Shown here one piece after another: positions 12,428-21,304 of a stretch of DNA of 59,911 bases. The stretch is from positions 1 to 59,911 of the forward strand of contig CALBEF010000090.1 of NCBI GenBank assembly GCA_937927775.1. Reading direction: 5' to 3'. Position 1 is the first letter of the stretch. Each line of letters opens with the position of its first letter. The translations under genes were made by a program, and so were the position numbers. This DNA comes from an uncultured Anaerolineae bacterium. GTDB lineage: Bacteria > Chloroflexota > Anaerolineae > J036 > Brachytrichaceae. The notes under the pieces are model-generated. The model had not been told where the DNA came from, searched no databases, and saw only the letters and a list, made by a program, of their open reading frames with translations.

Positions 12428-13753
12428 ATGACACCGACGCGCGTGCTGATTATGGGCGCCGCCGGGCGCGATTTCCACAACTTCAACGTCTGCTTTCGCA
12501 ACGCCCCTGATATCGAAGTCGTTGCCTTCACCGCCACCCAAATCCCCAACATCGAAGGTCGCGTGTATCCGCCGGCGCTGGCCGGCCCGCGCTACCCGAA
12601 TGGCATACCGATCTACGAAGAACGCGATCTGACCCGCCTCATCCGCGAGCTGCGCGTCGATCAGGTGGTGTTTGCCTACAGCGATGTGCCGCACGAATAT
12701 GTCATGCACAAGGCATCGGAGACGATGGCGGCCGGCGCAGATTTTCGGTTGATCGGGCCGGCGGCGTCGCAGATCAGAAGCAGCAAGCCGGTAGTGTCGG
12801 TCGGCGCCGGGCGCACCGGCAGCGGCAAAAGCCAGACGACGCGCCATGTGTGCGACGTGTTGCAGCAGATGGGCAGGCGCGTGGTCGCCGTGCGCCACCC
12901 CATGCCGTATGGCGATCTGACCCGCCAGGTCGCGCAGCGTTTCGCCACTTACGCCGACCTCGACGCGCAGAATTGCACCATTGAGGAGCGCGAGGAGTAC
13001 GAGCCGCACCTGGATCGCGGCGTCATCGTCTATGCCGGCGTGGATTACGCGGCCATCCTGCGCCAGGCCGAGCAGGAGGCTGATGTGATCGTGTGGGATG
13101 GCGGCAACAACGACTTCCCTTTCTTTGTCTCCGATCTCCACATCGTGGTGCTCGATCCGCATCGCCCCGGCCATGAGCTGACCTATCACCCCGGCGAGAC
13201 CAACCTGCGCATGGCCGGTGTCGTGGTCATCAACAAAGTCGACACGGCCAACTATGCGGATGTGCTGCGCGTGCGGGAGAATGTTCAGGCGGTCAATCCG
13301 CGCGCGGTGGTGATCGAAGCCGCCTCGCCGTTGTTTGTGGAGGATGCACAGGCCATTCGAGGCCGGCGCGTGCTGGTGATCGAAGACGGCCCCACGCTGA
13401 CGCACGGTGAGATGGCGTACGGGGCCGGCGTGGTGGCCGCGCAGCGTTTCGGCGCGGCAGAACTGATCGACCCGCGCCCCTTCGCCGTCGGCTCGATTCG
13501 GGAGACATTCGAGAAGTACCCGCGCACCGGGCGCCTGCTGCCGGCCATGGGCTATGGCGCAGCGCAGGTGGCCGACCTGCAGGAAACCATCCGGCGCTCC
13601 AACGCGGAACGGGTAATTGTGGCCACCCCAATCGATCTGCGCCGGCTGGTGACTGTGGAACAGCCCATGCAGCGTGTGCGCTACGAGTTACAAGTCATCG
13701 GCGCGCCCACGTTGGAAGAGATATTGAGAAGCCGGTTTGGGCCGGCGCAATGA
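12428..13753 (+). CDS. cyclic 2,3-diphosphoglycerate synthetase-like GTPase
   Basis: 441 aa. RBS AAGGAG (about 12415-12420) supports ATG 12428. The N-terminal third is Rossmann-like (RVLIMGAAGRDFHNFN). A P-loop, GAGRTGSGKSQTTR, starts near residue 128, followed by DVIVWDGGNNDFPF and the GTPase-type VVINKVDTAN. This matches the family annotated as cyclic 2,3-diphosphoglycerate synthetase, known from thermophilic archaea and present in many bacteria with unproven function. TAGAAT at 12375-12380 may be the -10 box. It stands alone before tRNA-Val. Confidence 0.75.
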   Translation: MTPTRVLIMGAAGRDFHNFNVCFRNAPDIEVVAFTATQIPNIEGRVYPPALAGPRYPNGIPIYEERDLTRLIRELRVDQVVFAYSDVPHEYVMHKASETMAAGADFRLIGPAASQIRSSKPVVSVGAGRTGSGKSQTTRHVCDVLQQMGRRVVAVRHPMPYGDLTRQVAQRFATYADLDAQNCTIEEREEYEPHLDRGVIVYAGVDYAAILRQAEQEADVIVWDGGNNDFPFFVSDLHIVVLDPHRPGHELTYHPGETNLRMAGVVVINKVDTANYADVLRVRENVQAVNPRAVVIEAASPLFVEDAQAIRGRRVLVIEDGPTLTHGEMAYGAGVVAAQRFGAAELIDPRPFAVGSIRETFEKYPRTGRLLPAMGYGAAQVADLQETIRRSNAERVIVATPIDLRRLVTVEQPMQRVRYELQVIGAPTLEEILRSRFGPAQ

Positions 13754-13769
13754 CCTTTCACGCCTCTGC

Positions 13770-13775
13770 TATAAT
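13770..13775 (+). promoter_or_regulatory. -10 box for tRNA-Val
   Basis: TATAAT lies 12 bp before the mature tRNA 5' end, inside the short gap after the preceding gene. The -35 region is weak. Confidence 0.55.
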
Positions 13776-13787
13776 GACCTTCCGCAA

Positions 13788-13861
13788 GGGCACGTAGCTC
13801 AGTTGGTTAGAGCACTGCTTTGACATAGCAGAGGTCACAGGTTCAAGTCCTGTCGGGCCCA
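13788..13861 (+). tRNA. tRNA-Val (anticodon GAC)
   Basis: A 74-nt cloverleaf. The D arm has AGCTCAGTTGGTTAGAGC, the anticodon arm is CTGCT-TTGACAT-AGCAG with GAC in the loop, and the T arm is ACAGG-TTCAAGT-CCTGT. The acceptor is GGGCACG with CGGGCCC and discriminator A. Position 5 (A, 13792) faces position 68 (G, 13856), a mismatch in an otherwise perfect acceptor stem. The 3' CCA is not encoded. Confidence 0.95.
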
Positions 13862-13868
13862 TCCTGAA

Positions 13869-13901
13869 CCCTTCAGATTGCAGCAGTCTGGAGGGTTTTT
13901 T
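13869..13901 (+). terminator. rho-independent terminator after tRNA-Val
   Basis: CCCTTCAGATT (13869-13879) pairs with AGTCTGGAGGG (13885-13895), using two G-U pairs, and six T residues follow (13896-13901). Confidence 0.88.
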
Positions 13902-13927
13902 GAATTGGCGCGTCTGGCTTCTATAAT
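13900..13927 (+). promoter_or_regulatory. promoter of tsaD
   Basis: TTGAAT at 13900-13905, a 16-bp spacer and TATAAT at 13922-13927. The ATG at 13938 begins 10 nt after the -10 box, so the leader would be at most a few nucleotides. Confidence 0.6.
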
Positions 13928-13937
13928 ACCGTCTGGC

Positions 13938-15002
13938 ATGACCATCCCAGGCGCCGACGCAACCCGGATTCTGGCTATCGAGACCTCGTGCGACGAGACT
14001 GCCGCCGCAGTGATCGACAACGGGCGACACATCCGCTCCAACGTCATCGCGTCGCAGATTGCGCTGCACCAGAAATACGGCGGTGTGTTCCCGGAGATGG
14101 CGTCGCGCGCGCACATCGAGGCCATCGCGCCGGTGATTCGACAGGCGATGGACGACGCCGGCGCCGAGTGGCAATCGCTGACAGCCGTGGCAGTGACCAA
14201 AGGGCCGGGGCTGCCCGGCTCGCTGGTTGTCGGCGTGAATGCGGCCAAGGGCGTGTGCCTGGCGCATGACCTGCCCCTGATCGGCGTGAACCATCTGGAA
14301 GGCCATCTGTACGCGCACTGGCTGACCGGAACAGGGCCGGCGGCGGATCAACCTGTCGGCGAAAGCGAACAGGCGTTCCCCCTGCTGGGTCTGATCGTCT
14401 CCGGCGGCCACACCGAGCTGGTGTTGGTGAAGGGGCACGGCGAGTACGAGTTGATCGGCCATACAGTGGATGACGCCGCCGGCGAAGCGTTCGACAAAGT
14501 GGCGCGCATGTTGGCGCTGGGCTACCCGGGCGGGCCGGCTATCGAGCGCGCAGCATTGCAGGGCAATCCCCGCCGCTTCAAGTTCTCGCGCCCGCGCATG
14601 GATCGCCCGTTCGATTTCTCGTTCAGCGGCGCGAAGACCGCCGCCTGGTATGTGTTGCGCGACTTTGGCGGCGCGGTGGACGGCAAGCCCAACCCGCGCG
14701 CGCCGGTGTTCGACATCGCGGCCAGTTTCCAGGAAGCCGTGGTGGACTGGCTGGTGGAGAAAACGCTGCGCGCCGCGCAACAATACAACGCCAGGGCCGT
14801 GCTGGTCGGCGGCGGCGTGTCGGCCAACCGGCTGCTCCGCGAACGCATGACGACGCTGCTGCCGATGCCGGTGTTCTTCCCGCCGCTTGCCCTGTGCACC
14901 GACAATGCGGCCATGATCGGCGCAGCGGCACACTTCGCCTGGCTGCGCGGCGTGCGCGACGATCTGGACATGGACGTTGAACCGGACTTGAAGATCGGAT
15001 GA
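13938..15002 (+). CDS. tsaD: tRNA N6-threonylcarbamoyladenosine transferase
   Basis: Catalytic subunit that transfers threonylcarbamoyl to A37 of ANN-decoding tRNAs. From ATG 13938 it is 354 aa, the normal length. Landmarks are LAIETSCDETAAAV, GGVFPEMASRAHIE, the metal-binding GVNHLEGHLYAHW, IVSGGHTELV, DDAAGEAFDKVARMLGL-type and VGGGVSANRLLRE. A further in-frame start at 13878 lies inside the tRNA terminator and is rejected. It is the only t6A gene in the window. Confidence 0.97.
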   Translation: MTIPGADATRILAIETSCDETAAAVIDNGRHIRSNVIASQIALHQKYGGVFPEMASRAHIEAIAPVIRQAMDDAGAEWQSLTAVAVTKGPGLPGSLVVGVNAAKGVCLAHDLPLIGVNHLEGHLYAHWLTGTGPAADQPVGESEQAFPLLGLIVSGGHTELVLVKGHGEYELIGHTVDDAAGEAFDKVARMLALGYPGGPAIERAALQGNPRRFKFSRPRMDRPFDFSFSGAKTAAWYVLRDFGGAVDGKPNPRAPVFDIAASFQEAVVDWLVEKTLRAAQQYNARAVLVGGGVSANRLLRERMTTLLPMPVFFPPLALCTDNAAMIGAAAHFAWLRGVRDDLDMDVEPDLKIG

Positions 15003-15160
15003 CAGGACAATTGACGATTGACGATTGAGCGATTGACGATTGACGATTGAGCGATTGACGATTGAGCGATTGAGCGATTGACGATTGACGATTGACGATT
15101 GACGATTGACAATTGTTCGCAATCCGGCTTCGAGCCTGAAATCCCAAATCCAAAATCCAA
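15003..15160 (+). repeat. GATTGACGATT simple repeat between tsaD and gatB
   Basis: About eleven imperfect copies of ATTGACGATTG / ATTGAGCGATTG in direct orientation occupy 15009-15115. They are followed by AAATCCCAAATCCAAAATCC, matching the 3' part of the yggS insert. The repeat reaches to within two bases of the gatB ATG, leaving no Shine-Dalgarno sequence. Confidence 0.85.
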
Positions 15161-15161
15161 A

Positions 15162-16649
15162 ATGGAATACGACGTTGTCATCGGCATGGAGACCCATGTC
15201 GAGCAAAGCACCCGCAGCAAGATGTTCTGTTCGTGCTCGGCCAACTTCTTCGGCGCCGAGCCGAACACCAACGTCTGCCCGACCTGCCTGGGGATGCCGG
15301 GCGCGCTGCCTGTGATCAACCAGCGGGCTGTCGAGTTCTGCATCATGGTCGGGCTGGCGCTCAACTGCAAGATCGCCCGACACACGTTCTGGGAGCGCAA
15401 ATCATACTGGTATCCCGATCTGCCGAAGGGTTACCAGATTTCGCAGTATCAGTACCCGCTGTGCTATGACGGCTATATCGACGTGGACGTGCGCGATTTG
15501 AGCAGCGGCAACTGGACTGAGGAGCACTATCGCAAGCGCATTCGCATTCGCCGGGCGCATCTGGAGGAAGACACCGGCAAGCTCACCCACGCCGGCAATT
15601 CGTCATTCGTGGACTACAACCGCAGCGGCGTGCCGCTGATCGAGATCGTCACCGAGCCGGACATCGCCAGCGCCGACGAAGCCTACGCCTATCTGAGCGC
15701 GCTGCGCGACATTGTGCGCTACCTGGGCGTGAGCAGCGGGGACATGGAGAAAGGCGCCCTGCGCGGCGAGCCGAACATGAGCCTGCGCCCCAAAGGCAGC
15801 GACACCTTCGGCACAAAAGTCGAGATCAAAAACCTCAACTCGCTGCGCGCCGTGCGCGACAGCATTGCTTACGAGATCAAGCGGCAAAGCCGGCTGTTGG
15901 ATGAGGGCGGCCAGGTCAGGCAAGTCACGATGGGCTGGGACGACGCGCGCGGCGTGACAGTGACGCAGCGCGAGAAGGAGGACGCCCACGATTACCGCTA
16001 TTTTCCCGAACCCGATTTGCCGCCGCTGGTGATCGACGACGCGTGGCTGGAGGCGATCAAAGCGCGCATGCCGGAACTGCCGCTGGAGAAGAACGACCGC
16101 TTCATGCGCGACTTTGGCTTGAGCGGCTATGACGCGATGGTGCTGACCAGAGACCGCGCGACGGCGGAGTATTACGAGAAAGTCGTGGCGGCCCTCTCCC
16201 CCCATGCGCAGAGCGAGAAAGTGGCCGCCAAGTCCGCCGCCAACTGGGTGACCGGCGAGCTGTTCCGGCTGATGAGCGCCGCCGGCGCAAGCATCGAGGA
16301 TGTCAAAGTGACGCCAGCGCAATTGGCCGGGCTGATCCGGCTCGTGGACAGCAAGACCATCAACATCAATACCGCCCGGCAGGTATTCGAGGAGATGTTC
16401 GCCGGCGGGCAGGATGCCAGAGCCATCGTGGAGGCGAAGGGGTTGGCGCAGGTCAGCGACGAGGACGCCCTGTCGAAAGTCGTCGAAGATGCGCTGAACG
16501 CCAACCCGCAGCAGGTGCAAGCGTATCTGGCCGGCAACGAGAAACTGTTTCAGTTTCTGGTGGGCCAAACAATGAAGCTCACCAAAGGCAAGGGCAACCC
16601 GCAGGTGCTGCAACGGTTGCTGAAAGCCGCGCTCGACAAGCGGCGCTAG
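15162..16649 (+). CDS. gatB: Asp-tRNA(Asn)/Glu-tRNA(Gln) amidotransferase subunit B
   Basis: Binds and activates misacylated Glu-tRNA(Gln) or Asp-tRNA(Asn) in the GatCAB complex. 495 aa from ATG 15162 (MEYDVVIGMETHVEQ). The zinc-site cysteines (FCSCSANFF, CPTCLGMPG), DLPKGYQISQYQYPL, HLEEDTGKLTH, DYNRSGVPLIEIVTEPD and the C-terminal YqeY-like helical domain are all present. An upstream in-frame ATG (15099) would read through the repeat and is rejected. gatA and gatC are not nearby. Confidence 0.97.
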   Translation: MEYDVVIGMETHVEQSTRSKMFCSCSANFFGAEPNTNVCPTCLGMPGALPVINQRAVEFCIMVGLALNCKIARHTFWERKSYWYPDLPKGYQISQYQYPLCYDGYIDVDVRDLSSGNWTEEHYRKRIRIRRAHLEEDTGKLTHAGNSSFVDYNRSGVPLIEIVTEPDIASADEAYAYLSALRDIVRYLGVSSGDMEKGALRGEPNMSLRPKGSDTFGTKVEIKNLNSLRAVRDSIAYEIKRQSRLLDEGGQVRQVTMGWDDARGVTVTQREKEDAHDYRYFPEPDLPPLVIDDAWLEAIKARMPELPLEKNDRFMRDFGLSGYDAMVLTRDRATAEYYEKVVAALSPHAQSEKVAAKSAANWVTGELFRLMSAAGASIEDVKVTPAQLAGLIRLVDSKTININTARQVFEEMFAGGQDARAIVEAKGLAQVSDEDALSKVVEDALNANPQQVQAYLAGNEKLFQFLVGQTMKLTKGKGNPQVLQRLLKAALDKRR

Positions 16650-16667
16650 CCTGACACTCCAGGAGTC

Positions 16668-17300
16668 TTAAAGACTCCGGGAGTCTTTGATTGCCCCAAT
16701 CGTCAGCACGCCGTGATACCCGAACAGCCTGCCGAGCAACGGATGACCGATCACCACCACGGTAGCCACGCGGTCGTCACTGCCGGGCACGGCGCGCTCG
16801 ACGGCGACGGTTTCCACGTTGAACAAGCGCGGCAACGGGGCAAGCATCGACCCGGCAATCAGATATTGCGGCCCGCGCGAGCGCATGAGCAGCGTTTGCC
16901 CCTCATCGGCAATCTCCACTTCCAGCGTCAGGCCGATGGTTTGCGGCTGATTGAAGCAATCCAGCACGCTGCGAAAGGGCATGGTGCGCGGCGCAGGCTT
17001 TGTGAGGGTGTAGCTGGTGGCAAGGCCGGCCGGCGTGTGAAATTCGCGCATCCACTCATAGCAGGGCAGGCCGGCGGCGTCCAGCAGGCCGCGATTGCGA
17101 ACGCGCACGCGCTGCCCCCGCCCCGGCACAGGCATGAACGGCGCGAAGGGCCGCGCCCACGGCAGACGGTTCCAGGCGTCCATCACGCCTTCGACCAGCA
17201 CCTCGCGGCCGGGCGGCAGGTCGTAGTGGCGGCGCAGCGCCGGCGCCAGCCGGTCGATCTGGCCGGCCAGCACGTAGTGAAAGAGGGATCGAGTTGTCAT
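16668..17300 (-). CDS. DUF4166-like protein
   Basis: 210 aa. The start (LFHYVLAGQIDRLAPALRRHYD) and the sequence as a whole resemble the DUF4166 family, often found fused to or next to NAD-dependent epimerase-type proteins. No catalytic motif, signal peptide or transmembrane helix is evident. It begins 3 nt after the MFS stop codon and is the last gene of a four-gene operon with M28 peptidase, binding protein and MFS. Function unknown. Confidence 0.6.
   Translation of the reverse strand: MTTRSLFHYVLAGQIDRLAPALRRHYDLPPGREVLVEGVMDAWNRLPWARPFAPFMPVPGRGQRVRVRNRGLLDAAGLPCYEWMREFHTPAGLATSYTLTKPAPRTMPFRSVLDCFNQPQTIGLTLEVEIADEGQTLLMRSRGPQYLIAGSMLAPLPRLFNVETVAVERAVPGSDDRVATVVVIGHPLLGRLFGYHGVLTIGAIKDSRSL
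16670..16688. terminator. hairpin between convergent gatB and the DUF4166 gene
   Basis: AAAGACT (16670-16676) and AGTCTTT (16682-16688) with a 5-nt loop. An overlapping copy of AGGAGTCTT precedes it. It sits at the 3' ends of both convergent genes and could end transcription in both directions. Confidence 0.45.
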
Positions 17301-17303
17301 GTG

Positions 17304-18521
17304 TTACTCCAATTGCCGTCTGAGCATGTTGCGCAACAGCACCCACCCGCCGCCCAACACAGCCACAATCAGCAAGAGCAGGCCCCACGCGGCGGTGATG
17401 CCCTGGCCGGCCATCACGACGCCAATCAGCGATGGAATCGCCAGCGTCGCCACAGCAGCCATGCTGGTCAGAAAGCCGGTGACTACCGTCGCCGCGCCGG
17501 GGAACAGGCGAATGCCATACGAGATGAGGATGGGGTAGATGGGGCTCATGGCAAAACCGACGATGAACGCGCCGGCCATGTTGATTTCAAACACGCCGGG
17601 CAGGGCGATCATCAACAGCAAGCCCATGCCGGTCAGCGCAATCGCGCCCGACACGATGACCGGCGGCTTCACCCAGCGCGAGATGAGATCGGTGACGTAG
17701 CGGCCGAGCGTGAATGCGGCAAAGAAGACTGTGACCAGCAGCGCCGACTGCGCCGCGCTGACACCGGAACCGCGCTCGGCGTACACGGCTACCCAGCCGC
17801 TGAAGGCCACCTCGCTGCTCACATAGATCGATGCGGTGATGCCAAGCAGCCACAGCACCGGCTGGCGCAACACCTGCGAGACGGGCAGCCGGGCCGGCGC
17901 AGCATTCGCCGGGGGATGCATGGCAACCGGCGAAATCGCATCACGCCAGCCCCATGCGCCGATCAGCAAGGGAGCCGACAGTATGAGCGCCAGCAGAAAA
18001 GCAACGCTGGCGCTACCGAACAGGCTGTAGCCCAACGACACGAACAGCGGGCCTGTCAGCGCGCCGATACCGAAGAATGCGTTCAGCCGGTTGAGCATGC
18101 GCGCGGCGTTGTGGCCGGCCAGCAGCCCGACCATCGCGTTGTACCCGACCTGCGTGCCCGACTGCCCCAGCCCCAGCAGATACGCGCCCAGATAGATCAG
18201 CGACAGGCTCTGGCCGAGCAGGAGCAGCGTGAGGCTGACCAGCAGACACGTCGCGCCGGAGAGCAGCAACGCCCGCATCCCCAGCCGCGCGCCGATCGGA
18301 CTCATGATAAAGACCGACGTGGCGTAGCCCAGGGCAAAGGGCGTGAACAACAGCCCGACCTGTTCGAGCGAGGCGCCGGTCTGGGCGGCAAAGGCGGGCA
18401 GCGCCGGCCCGATGATCGAAGCGTTGACGCCGATGCTGACAAAGGCGTAGAAGCTCAGCCAGGGCGCGCGCGACGCGCCGGCGGCGTGGAGCGTCTGTGA
18501 AGCGGGTGGCGTTGTTCCCAT
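17304..18521 (-). CDS. MFS transporter
   Basis: 405 aa from ATG 18521 (MGTTPPASQ). About 12 hydrophobic helices are visible. Segment FIMSPIGARLGMRALLLSG has the loop 2-3 signature of the major facilitator superfamily. The substrate cannot be inferred. The start lies 1 nt after the stop of the upstream lipoprotein gene, and the next gene begins 3 nt after this one ends, so the unit is tightly translated. An upstream in-frame start at 18548 overlaps the previous gene and is less likely. Confidence 0.85.
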   Translation of the reverse strand: MGTTPPASQTLHAAGASRAPWLSFYAFVSIGVNASIIGPALPAFAAQTGASLEQVGLLFTPFALGYATSVFIMSPIGARLGMRALLLSGATCLLVSLTLLLLGQSLSLIYLGAYLLGLGQSGTQVGYNAMVGLLAGHNAARMLNRLNAFFGIGALTGPLFVSLGYSLFGSASVAFLLALILSAPLLIGAWGWRDAISPVAMHPPANAAPARLPVSQVLRQPVLWLLGITASIYVSSEVAFSGWVAVYAERGSGVSAAQSALLVTVFFAAFTLGRYVTDLISRWVKPPVIVSGAIALTGMGLLLMIALPGVFEINMAGAFIVGFAMSPIYPILISYGIRLFPGAATVVTGFLTSMAAVATLAIPSLIGVVMAGQGITAAWGLLLLIVAVLGGGWVLLRNMLRRQLE

Positions 18522-18522
18522 G

Positions 18523-19374
18523 TCAGGGGATGCCCGGCACACGCGCAAAGTTGGCCGCCTCGACCACGCGCTGCCCTTCCGCGCTCAAAATCCACGCCAC
18601 AAAGTCGCGCAGCTCGCCCTGCGGTTCGCTCAACGCAATCAGGTAGAGCGAGCGCGACAGAGGATAAGACCCATCGAGCAGAGATTGCCGGGTCAATGGC
18701 CGGCCATCGACGGCCAGCGCCTTGACCGGCGGGGCAACGGTGTCTGTGATGCGGGCGCCGGGCACATAGCCGATCGCGCCGGCCTGATACGCCACAAAGT
18801 TCATGACCACCTCGGTGGACGGCAACACGACCGCGTTCAAGGTCAGGCGGGTGTTGCCCATCACAACGCGATCAAAGACGACACGCGCGCCATCGCCGGC
18901 CTCGCGCACGGCCGTCTGCACCTCGCCAACACCCGCCGCGCCCAGGCTGTCCCACTGGTTATACACACCGGCATAGATGTCGCGCAATTGCTGCATGGTC
19001 ACGTTCGTCAACGGGTTGGCCGGATTGACGATGACCGCGATCCCGTCTGTGGCCAGGTCTGCAACCCAGGGCGCATCGCGCCCGGCGATCTTTTCAGGCA
19101 ACAGCGACACTGCGGCAAGATCGACGCGCCGGGAAAAGACGGCTTCGCCGGCGGCCGGCGTGCTGGCCGGCGTCAGGGTGAAGATAACGTTCGGATGCTG
19201 CGCCGAGTAAGCGCGGGTGAGCGCCTGCATCAGGGGGTCGAGAGCGACATCGGCCGCGACGCGCAGCGTGACCGTGACCGGCGTCACTTTGGGCGTTTCG
19301 GCGCCGCCGCAGCCAGGCGCGGAAAGGGCCAGCGCGGCAACCAGACAGCACAAGGCCGGCGTAGCGCGTCTCAT
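18523..19374 (-). CDS. PstS-like substrate-binding lipoprotein
   Basis: 283 aa from ATG 19374, whose ATGA overlaps the stop of the M28 peptidase. A signal peptide ends at a weak lipobox (LSAPGC). The body resembles the phosphate-type periplasmic binding fold: SVSLLPEKIAG-like middle section, NPANPLTNVTMQQLRDIYAG, an IGYVPGA segment, and YPLSRSLYLIAL with FVAWILSAEGQRVVE at the C-terminus. No pst permease or ATPase genes are near. It may bind phosphate or another small anion, or serve a sensing role. Confidence 0.8.
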   Translation of the reverse strand: MRRATPALCCLVAALALSAPGCGGAETPKVTPVTVTLRVAADVALDPLMQALTRAYSAQHPNVIFTLTPASTPAAGEAVFSRRVDLAAVSLLPEKIAGRDAPWVADLATDGIAVIVNPANPLTNVTMQQLRDIYAGVYNQWDSLGAAGVGEVQTAVREAGDGARVVFDRVVMGNTRLTLNAVVLPSTEVVMNFVAYQAGAIGYVPGARITDTVAPPVKALAVDGRPLTRQSLLDGSYPLSRSLYLIALSEPQGELRDFVAWILSAEGQRVVEAANFARVPGIP

Positions 19375-20645
19375 GCGGCGACTGACTCCGCCGCCGGCGC
19401 GTCGGACGGATTGCCAGGCGCGTTCTGCCGGTCGATCTCGCGCAGGAGCGCCCACACCATCTCCTGGACGCGCGCGAGGGTTGCCTCGTCGATGGCCGCG
19501 AGCGTGTCGGAGGGCTGGTGCCAGCGCGGTGATGCCCCATCGGGCGCGATGGCGCCAAACGCAATCGCGCGCAACCCGTGTTTGACGCCCATACTCAGTT
19601 CGCCATAGCCGGCGTTCAGCGAAACGAGGCGGGCGTTCCACTCCGGGTGTTCGCGGATGATCTGCTCGGCAAGCGCCAGCAGTCCGGGGTCGCTGTGGGC
19701 GGGAATCAGGAAGCGCTCGGCGCGCACGACAACGGGCTGCGCGCCGGCGCCGGCAATCTGATCGAGCGTGATGTGGAAAGCGCCGTTGAGCGCGGGGCGG
19801 TTGGCGCTGAACCAGGCATCGGCGCCGTAACCGCCTACTTCTTCGCAGCCGGTGAACACCAGATACACCTGCGTGTGTTGCAGTGGCGATGCCGTCAGTC
19901 GTTCGGCAAGCCACAGGGCAGCCGCAACACCGCTGGCGTTGTCGTTCGCGCCTTTGGTGTATGGGGTGAGATCAGCCTGAATCATGAGGGCGAACAACAC
20001 AAACGCCACAAGGCCGGGCGCAAGCGCAATCAGGCGCAGCGCCGAAGCGGGGATGAAGATGCCGATGACAAACAGCGCCAGCAACGCCACCATGCTGCCG
20101 AGGCCGGCCGGCATTAGCCAGCCAAAGACCCTCAGCCAGAACGGCGCGCGAAAGAGCAGCGGCGTGCGATGCGTGTCGAGATGCGCGGTGATGACGACAG
20201 TAGCCGGGCAGTCGGCGCGCGGCGCAATCGCCCCCATCGGCGCATCTTCATCCGAGGCTGTTTGCAGCCGGGGCTGCCGGCAGGGAATGACTGCGCTGAC
20301 ATTCTGGCTCTGTTCAATGGGGAGCAGCCAGCGCAGCAGGTTGGGGCGAAACTGCATTTCGAGCAATAGAGATGCGAGCGCCACAGCCGTAATGAGCGCC
20401 GCCGCTGCCGCGCCAACCGGCTGAGGCTGCCAGAACAGGAACACGCTCAACAGCGCCATCCCCGTCGCCAACGCATAGGGCCGATAAGCGGATGTGGCGC
20501 TGAGAAATGTCTGACGTTCGGGCGACAACCCCAGGTTCGCAAGTTGCTCGACCACGTAGTCGGCAGCTTTGGCTTCTTCAGCGGTCGCGCTGCCACGCGG
20601 GCCAATGACTTCGGACAGAGCGCGAATGTGATCGAGCGATGCCAT
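19371..20645 (-). CDS. M28-family zinc aminopeptidase with internal membrane segment
   Basis: 424 aa. The metal ligands of M28 peptidases are present: AHLDTH, KGANDNASGVAA (Asp), GCEEVGGYGAD (Glu pair), ITLDQIAG and RWHQPSDT. Several hydrophobic helices (about residues 55-95 and 175-235) interrupt the fold, so the enzyme is probably membrane-embedded. It is the first gene of the M28 / binding protein / MFS / DUF4166 operon. TATAAT at 20654-20659 on this strand lies 8 nt before the ATG, and no Shine-Dalgarno sequence is seen. Confidence 0.85.
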   Translation of the reverse strand: MASLDHIRALSEVIGPRGSATAEEAKAADYVVEQLANLGLSPERQTFLSATSAYRPYALATGMALLSVFLFWQPQPVGAAAAALITAVALASLLLEMQFRPNLLRWLLPIEQSQNVSAVIPCRQPRLQTASDEDAPMGAIAPRADCPATVVITAHLDTHRTPLLFRAPFWLRVFGWLMPAGLGSMVALLALFVIGIFIPASALRLIALAPGLVAFVLFALMIQADLTPYTKGANDNASGVAAALWLAERLTASPLQHTQVYLVFTGCEEVGGYGADAWFSANRPALNGAFHITLDQIAGAGAQPVVVRAERFLIPAHSDPGLLALAEQIIREHPEWNARLVSLNAGYGELSMGVKHGLRAIAFGAIAPDGASPRWHQPSDTLAAIDEATLARVQEMVWALLREIDRQNAPGNPSDAPAAESVAA

Positions 20646-20653
20646 AGAGGCTT

Positions 20654-20659
20654 ATTATA
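20654..20659 (-). promoter_or_regulatory. -10 box of the M28 operon, near-leaderless
   Basis: TATAAT on the minus strand is followed by 8 nt and then the ATG at 20645. The -35 region is weak. Confidence 0.5.
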
Positions 20660-20732
20660 GGAAGCGGGGGCGCGAAGGTGAGGCGGTGAGGGGGTGCAGG
20701 GGAGCGATGGGAGCGTGGAGTAAAGCATATAA

Positions 20733-20755
20733 AGGCGCGCCATGGGGGCGCGCCT
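20733..20755 (-). terminator. terminator after the cupredoxin gene
   Basis: AGGCGCGCC and GGCGCGCCT form a perfect 9-bp stem with a 5-nt loop. On the minus strand it is followed by TTTATAT. Confidence 0.7.
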
Positions 20756-20803
20756 CGCAACAGACAGCTTGTGCGCCGGCAGGCAGCCAGGGCGCAAGAG
20801 CGG

Positions 20804-21304
20804 TTACTCGATCGTCAGGATGCCCTTCATCAGCACATGATGGCCGGGGAAGGTGCAGATATAGGGATACTGGCCTTTGGCCGGCGCATCGAAGGTGATC
20901 GTGTCGCTCTCGCCGGCCTTGACCATCTTCGTATGGGCGAGGACGTTCGGGTCGTTGTCCTTCAGGTAGCCTTTGGCCTCGCCGGCGGCCAGCCCATCGT
21001 TCGACACCTGCTCGTTGGTGCCGGGTTTGATCAACACCCAGTTGTGCAGGAGCGCCGTCGAGTTGTTCTTGAAGGTCAGGGTGATCTTCGAACCTGCCGG
21101 CGCGCTGAGTGTGTCCTTGTCGAACAGCAATTCCTCGCCCTTCGAGCCGATCTCCAGCGTGACCGCCTGGCCGCTGCTGGCCGGGGCTGGAGTTGGGGCC
21201 GGTTCTTCACCGCCGCACGCAGCCAGAAGGCTGCCACCGACGGCCAGCCCGCCAACCATACCCAACGTCTTCAGAAACTGCCTGCGTGATAAATCGAGCG
21301 CCAT
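20804..21304 (-). CDS. auracyanin-like blue copper lipoprotein exported by Tat
   Basis: 166 aa from ATG 21304. The N-terminus has a twin-arginine motif (SRRQFLK), a hydrophobic stretch and a lipobox ending LLAAC, so it should be folded in the cytoplasm, exported by Tat and lipid-anchored. A Pro/Ala linker and a cupredoxin domain follow. The type 1 copper ligands are His in LLHNWVLI and Cys, His and Met in CTFPGHHVLM, the auracyanin pattern. It should carry electrons outside the membrane. AAGGAG precedes the ATG at a somewhat long spacing. An upstream in-frame ATG at 21346 would break the signal peptide. Confidence 0.9.
   Translation of the reverse strand: MALDLSRRQFLKTLGMVGGLAVGGSLLAACGGEEPAPTPAPASSGQAVTLEIGSKGEELLFDKDTLSAPAGSKITLTFKNNSTALLHNWVLIKPGTNEQVSNDGLAAGEAKGYLKDNDPNVLAHTKMVKAGESDTITFDAPAKGQYPYICTFPGHHVLMKGILTIE

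Noticed and set aside
15003..15160. Possible CRISPR array between tsaD and gatB
   Set aside because: Units are only 10-12 bp, contiguous and without unique spacers; no cas genes are nearby.
13758..15383. Long minus-strand open frame across tRNA-Val, tsaD and the repeat
   Set aside because: It reads through a tRNA and a simple repeat, so it cannot be a real gene.
16713..18500. 595-codon plus-strand open frame opposite MFS and DUF4166
   Set aside because: It lies over two genes with clear families; its sequence is a low-complexity Gln/Arg/His shadow.
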